This document shows positions 60,401 to 64,000 of a DNA stretch of 64,000 nucleotides, one piece after another (within the stretch, counting starts at the first letter, position 1; every line of letters starts with the position of its first letter). The stretch lies in assembly GCA_037074705.1 (NCBI GenBank), contig CM073590.1:6340001-6404000 (forward strand), written 5' to 3'. This stretch comes from Zhengitettix transpicula. Taxonomy: Eukaryota > Arthropoda > Insecta > Orthoptera > Tetrigidae. The translations under genes and the position numbers were made by a program. Under the pieces are notes generated by a model that saw only the letters and a program-made list of their open reading frames with translations, made no database searches and was not told the origin of the DNA.

Positions 60401-61734
60401 CGGTTTTAAAGCAACAAAACCTTATACATAAATCAGGCTTGCGCAACTCAAAACGTAAGGTGGCCCGTAAAACTACATGAAAAACTTATGCGGACCGGAA
60501 GGAAATAGAGCTAATAAGAAAATAATGATAATAAAGAATTTATTTGTTACTTACGAATTAAATTTACTGTAACACATTGAATCGTTTATCTTTGTCGTAT
60601 TCAGGGGTATATAGGAAGTAGCTGTTCTGAAGATGTCTTCTAAATAATCATCACTAAAATATGAGCTTTAATTGCATTAGTTAATATTCAAAATCGAACA
60701 TGCCTGTTCACACATTTAAGTAGTTGCAAATGCACTTAAGGTTTTCAGTGAAACTTTGTATAGATTATTGTACTTTTCACGGTCCAGATTTTTGTACAAA
60801 TCCTGCACGCTGATGGACTAAAAAAAATATCTTCCCATAGGGCTGTCAGGGTCAGTACCTCGGCATCAGTTTTAGAATGAATATAGCTCTTTAGGTAATA
60901 TTAAGCATATTACGAGCGATTTCCCTCAGTTGGTTATCAGTAAGAATGCATACGCGCCGGATAATTTTCTTTATTTATAATATTATAAATTTTCACCAAA
61001 GTCTTCGTGGACCGCAAAGTGGGTTTCACCAAATTTCTTTAAACAATGGAGAAACAACAATAACAATTAATCTCTCCATTTTTCACACACTAACGTTTCC
61101 AAAACGTATTACTCAATTCGATGGCTCGATCTGTAAAGGGATGGGCTTGCTACTGTGAGGATCACTACGCCTTATGCGTCCGACTATAGGTAATCTTAAA
61201 TCATTGTGATAATTCTACAATTCCCTTCGTGCAGTATTACGTAATATGGGACACAAATCTGAATCATGTACAAGATGGTGTAGTAAAAGTAACAGAAACC
61301 ATTTTATCAACGATCGAAGGTTTTCCCGTTGTATATAAGCAGTTCTTGGGTCAAAGAAAGCTTAAGCCTTGACGTTTCGTTTTTACACTTGAATCTGAAG
61401 ATTTCCCTGACCCTGATGGGAACCCAAGAACTGCCTATCCAGAAACGTTTTTATCTGAGAATTATGTTGGGTGAATATTTGTAATTTTGACCCCTGCTTA
61501 CCTCCGCAGCGGGTTTTCCGGCCATGGACACGCACTCCAGCTCTATCTCGCGGTCCTCAGTGGTGACGAGGTAGTCCCCTTGCACGATACGAGGTGGCTC
61601 TGGCGGGACGAGCACGGTGAGGGTGGCGAACTTTGAGCGGATCCCGGGCTCGCCGCTCAGGCCCGGCCCGACCTGACACTGGTAGCGGGCGTCGTCGTCC
61701 AGCATCACGGGGAAGATGTCCAGCGAGTAGTCCC
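53090..61734 (-). CDS. kirre: kirre/roughest-type immunoglobulin adhesion receptor (3' six exons; 5' end beyond window)
   Basis: IRM-family receptors (Drosophila Kirre and Roughest; vertebrate Neph1) mediate cell recognition in myoblast fusion, eye patterning and nephrocyte slits. Exons in coding order: 61734-61502, 60184-59573, 56056-55639, 55265-55155, 54105-53843, 53419-53090; all GT/AG, joined in frame to 654 residues plus stop. Landmarks: DYSLDIFPVMLDDDARYQCQ (end of Ig1), QGDYLVTTEDREIELEC (Ig2), KKEHHNTTFSCQAQNT, YRWFMNEELMSGDYTTE (Ig3), DLGATVTLSC (Ig4), GFPEIGAEATVYLKGPP, VRLECLAFSIPKPEH (Ig5), one transmembrane helix, the cytoplasmic RIGVPLAGPV motif and a final THV PDZ ligand. Signal peptide and most of Ig1 are off the right edge. 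Kirre versus Roughest cannot be separated here; many insects have one co-orthologue. Confidence 0.95.
53843..54105 (-). CDS. kirre: kirre exon: proximal cytoplasmic tail
   Basis: DCRDTEKQCKESDRSSNISD, LKMELRTGSSVSNVHC, then RIGVPLAGPVAMPVNGGENI, a motif kept in fly Kirre. Donor GTCAGT. Confidence 0.93.
54437..54487. repeat. (TA)n microsatellite
   Basis: TA run directly before LTR H. Confidence 0.95.
54488..55124 (+). mobile_element. LTR H (637 bp) in a kirre intron
   Basis: TGTAGTGAAT...ATTACTATACA flanked by TA tracts. GC-rich 5' part, AATAAA signals near the 3' end (about 55074 and 55100), and TGGCGCCCAA at 55028-55037, a primer-site start located inside the LTR about 95 bases from its end. 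It is antisense to kirre. No gag/pol is adjacent, so a solo LTR is likely. Confidence 0.6.
55155..55265 (-). CDS. kirre: kirre exon: transmembrane helix
   Basis: NFPLLMILTGVIGGVIVIIA then IAMIIILCQRRDKK: one hydrophobic span followed by a basic stop-transfer signal. The exon is too short to be found by ORF length. Confidence 0.93.
55639..56056 (-). CDS. kirre: kirre exon: end of Ig4 and Ig5
   Basis: 139 codons, VVGTSANLTLDVDRHTAG to VEIVLKPQ. Cysteines in RYSCKA, VRLECLAF and AYNCSVSN. Acceptor TTTCAG, donor GTGAGT. Confidence 0.95.
56057..58395. other. kirre intron, left part; unclassified
   Basis: AT-rich to about 57290, with a TATTATA-rich patch near 56640-56690, then about 0.8 kb of higher GC (57290-58110) that resembles retroelement untranslated sequence but has no recognisable motif. 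58165-58275 carries several AATAAA-like signals. Confidence 0.35.
58396..59066 (+). mobile_element. short piggyBac element with TTAA target sites
   Basis: TTAA at 58396-58399 and 59063-59066 flank perfect 12-base inverted ends, CACGTTGACTGC (58400-58411) and GCAGTCAACGTG (59051-59062). Inside, the plus strand at about 58600-58760 encodes the end of piggyBac transposase: LHYLESLPPTEKK and, after a frame change, KPCRICTQAKNRR and CFCPACKEK, the cysteine-rich C-terminal zinc finger. A second internal palindrome (GAGATAACTCGTAG / CTACGAGTTATCTC) lies at about 58990-59043. The catalytic domain is missing, so it is non-autonomous. Confidence 0.88.
59573..60184 (-). CDS. kirre: kirre exon: Ig2, Ig3, start of Ig4
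   Basis: 204 codons, ITWLDGQRNV to DDGASK. Cysteines in TFSCQA, VRLACKAD, VKCEVHNP and VTLSCDVDG. Strongly GC-rich, which generates long false frames on the other strand. Confidence 0.95.
60185..61501 (-). other. kirre: kirre intron
   Basis: No gene. Near 61339-61434, 13-base arms GCAGTTCTTGGGT / ACCCAAGAACTGC enclose about 70 bases, a possible foldback relic. Confidence 0.6.
61502..61734 (-). CDS. kirre: kirre exon: end of Ig1 and start of Ig2
   Basis: 77 full codons from DYSLDIF to KPAAE, with YQCQVG as the second Ig1 cysteine. GC-rich against an AT-rich background. Acceptor TTTCAG, donor GTAAGC. Confidence 0.94.
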
Positions 61735-64000
61735 CTGAAACACACATCATTAGATGCAGGCTAGAGCACACTTATAACGCTTTTTTTTTACATATTAAGG
61801 AATAAAGAAAAATAATTATTAAGATGCTCTGGCGATTTAAGAAAAACAAAATCTTCTTTATCGTTTTGATTTGAACAGCAAATAAGAAAGAATATACGAC
61901 AATGAATAAAAAAAAAATAATATCACAAGACTAAAATGGACTGCTTACTTAATTTTGGCTAAAGAGAAATAAATCACTCAAGTCACCTCAACGATTTAAT
62001 GGCCACAGTATTCCGTAGACTAAGATGTTATAATTTTCCGAATTTTTTAAAAATACCATTGGGTGCAAGCAGTTTGAATTTCTTATTGATACGATAAGAA
62101 ATTAATGCTTCCTTACATTTGTTCATTTTTTTTCTTTTTGACTTTGCAATTATTTTTGGTGTAATACATACGGGTAAACAAATTTCAAGTTCCTTCAAGT
62201 ACTTTGCCATTTATAAGTAAGCTTTTTATAACTATGAGTATTACAATAGCCTACTGCTCCACGTAAAAGCATACAATATTTTCGTTCTATTTTACGTACC
62301 ACTGAAAGCATGTGTTTGTTCCATTCAGGAAGTATTCCAACACTACTCAATTTCGGAAAAGTCAGTATTAGCAACTTAAACCCAAACATTATAATTTTCG
62401 TTTAGCTCCTATTCATCAAACTATTTACTAAAAGCAACGATTCCTACACTTAAACGGGTTTATGAATCACCGAAATTTAGAGTTATATTGCGCAAACATC
62501 TAAGAGTTACTGAATCCGCTACAATATCGACCACTATTGCAGGGACTGGTAACGCGGTAACTTGATTTTGTTTAGAATAAAATTTCATCATGATCGTTTA
62601 AGGAAAACTTCTCCCCCTCCCCCCTCCGATCTTCTTGAAGTGACCTCACGTCACGGACACCTTTAATTGACCTACATATATTTAGAAATCATCTGTACAT
62701 AAATTTAGTAGTGAATGAAGTCATGTTATTTATAAATTCTACAATAATTTAGTGGCGTGGGTTCACCAACGAGATTTCTACCTGATACGGAAACTAAATT
62801 TTTTCTCAAACATTGAGAAGATGTGAATCCACTTCAATACCCGATTGTACTTGATTGTATTTGATGAATTAAAAGGAGGAGGAGAAAAACTAAGAAATGA
62901 AAACAAGGAAAGATTTTGTTTCAACCATTATTGACAATAAGTGGAGAGACACAAAGTTCATTAAAACGGATTAATCATCCTTATTTTACGCCAAAAAATA
63001 CACAACACTTTTTTGAGATCTCTTCACAGCACACACAAACAAATTAAGTATTTTTGTAGACGCTGCAAACAATTTAATACGATCAAAGCAGATAGAAAAG
63101 TTGAAGATGTTTGTTGTAAATTATGTGAGAAAATGAGGCACCTTCGTGGAAGAATATGATAAAGAACCGTATCAATGTTAATGAGGCATGAAAGACAACT
63201 TGCTATTAAAAATCGGAACAAGTATTCTTCAAATATTTATAAACTTAAAAGGGTTGAGTGTGTTTATAACAAAATATTTTCACGTACATAGACAGGCCAC
63301 AGAAGCACTTTTTTGTTAAAAACCACACGACATATTTTAGGTCGTCGGCGAATAGGAAATTATAACACCTTATAATGTAGGCCTACTAATCTTTAAAATT
63401 TTAACTAACTGTGTGAGAGATGTGTCAAAATGTTTTCCATAAAAGTTAATTTATAGTATGGATAGGAAATTTTACCTCAATGTACTCGTTCCTGTATATA
63501 ATTTTGTAAATTTTATTAATGAGGATTCGTTTCACGTCGTTATTTTCAGGTAAGCTAATAATTAATATTAACAAATTTCGATAGAGAACTTAGATACAAA
63601 TTTTTGTTTTTATTTCTAAAATATCAATTTTCTTAGTTATCGTCCCGCATCCCATTGCTGTACTCTTTACCGCTATCGTAAAATATACTGTAGTAATTGG
63701 TAATTAAGACATTGTGCTAATTGGAAAGTTGGATTGTAGAGGACTCATTATTAGTGGATATAGAGTGGACGCCGCAACAAGGCGGCAATTCAAAGAAAGT
63801 ATTGTTGTCGATCGGCTGAGAATTTTACGCGCGCAAAAATATACGAGACGAGGAAGTTAGTCGGGCATAGAACAGCGGGGTGTAAAGACCAGAAAATTCA
63901 TGTTATAAAAAGTTTTGCAGTCGGGAAGGAGAGAGTGAAACTAATGTTGTAATCGGTGGCCGAGCATAAATTCAACCTGCTGGCCATAGACAAACCCATG
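61735..64000 (-). other. kirre: kirre intron running off the right edge
   Basis: I looked for the missing Ig1 exon on the minus strand and found none. The last ~300 bases (63700-64000) turn GC-richer and look like untranslated retroelement sequence, but nothing firm can be said. Confidence 0.5.

Noticed and set aside
61735..64000. Missing first kirre Ig exon
   Set aside because: Scanned the minus strand for a frame leading into DYSLDIF with a matching phase and Ig1 residues; none found, so it lies beyond the window.

Overview
This is animal nuclear DNA, almost certainly from an insect with a large, AT-rich, repeat-laden genome (my guess is a hemimetabolous order; the window does not fix the species). 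Coding sequence is split into short exons with GT/AG borders, introns run to several kilobases, and the transposon set (mariner, piggyBac, Penelope-like, LINE, Copia, LTR elements, tRNA-derived SINEs) is typical of insects. I rebuilt three host genes by hand from splice signals and reading-frame continuity.

Layout. 1-1480: decayed retroelements (LTR end, primer-binding-like site, Gag-like piece, then a LINE on the minus strand). 5245-29320, minus: Kap3, the kinesin-2 accessory subunit, 17 coding exons giving 869 residues; its introns hold Penelope-like elements, a SINE, a deleted mariner and a LINE tail. 29321-29723: a 403-bp divergent promoter with four ATCGAT boxes. 29724-38939, plus: a retinol-dehydrogenase-like short-chain dehydrogenase, 4 exons, 324 residues; its introns hold two decayed DNA transposons, a pair of SINEs and a long LTR-like element. 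38940-53089: gene-free and repeat-dominated: a run of six LTRs stacked in TA microsatellites (40715-46308), a decayed Copia pol split by a mariner, and an unexplained 59-bp perfect direct repeat. 53090-61734 and beyond the right edge, minus: the 3' six coding exons of a kirre/roughest (IRM family, Neph1-like) cell-adhesion receptor ending in the PDZ ligand THV; its introns hold an LTR and a short piggyBac element with intact TTAA ends.

The three genes share no pathway that I can see: intraflagellar and axonal transport, membrane-bound retinoid/lipid oxidoreduction, and cell-cell recognition. Only Kap3 and the dehydrogenase are physically linked, through the shared promoter.

The most unusual structures are in the repeats. 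(1) Several LTRs end in tandem ~58-65 bp units, each carrying a sequence that resembles a tRNA-Lys primer-binding site, which normally lies outside the LTR. (2) Penelope-like fragments carry hammerhead-ribozyme-like cores whose stem II sequence differs between copies while its pairing is kept.
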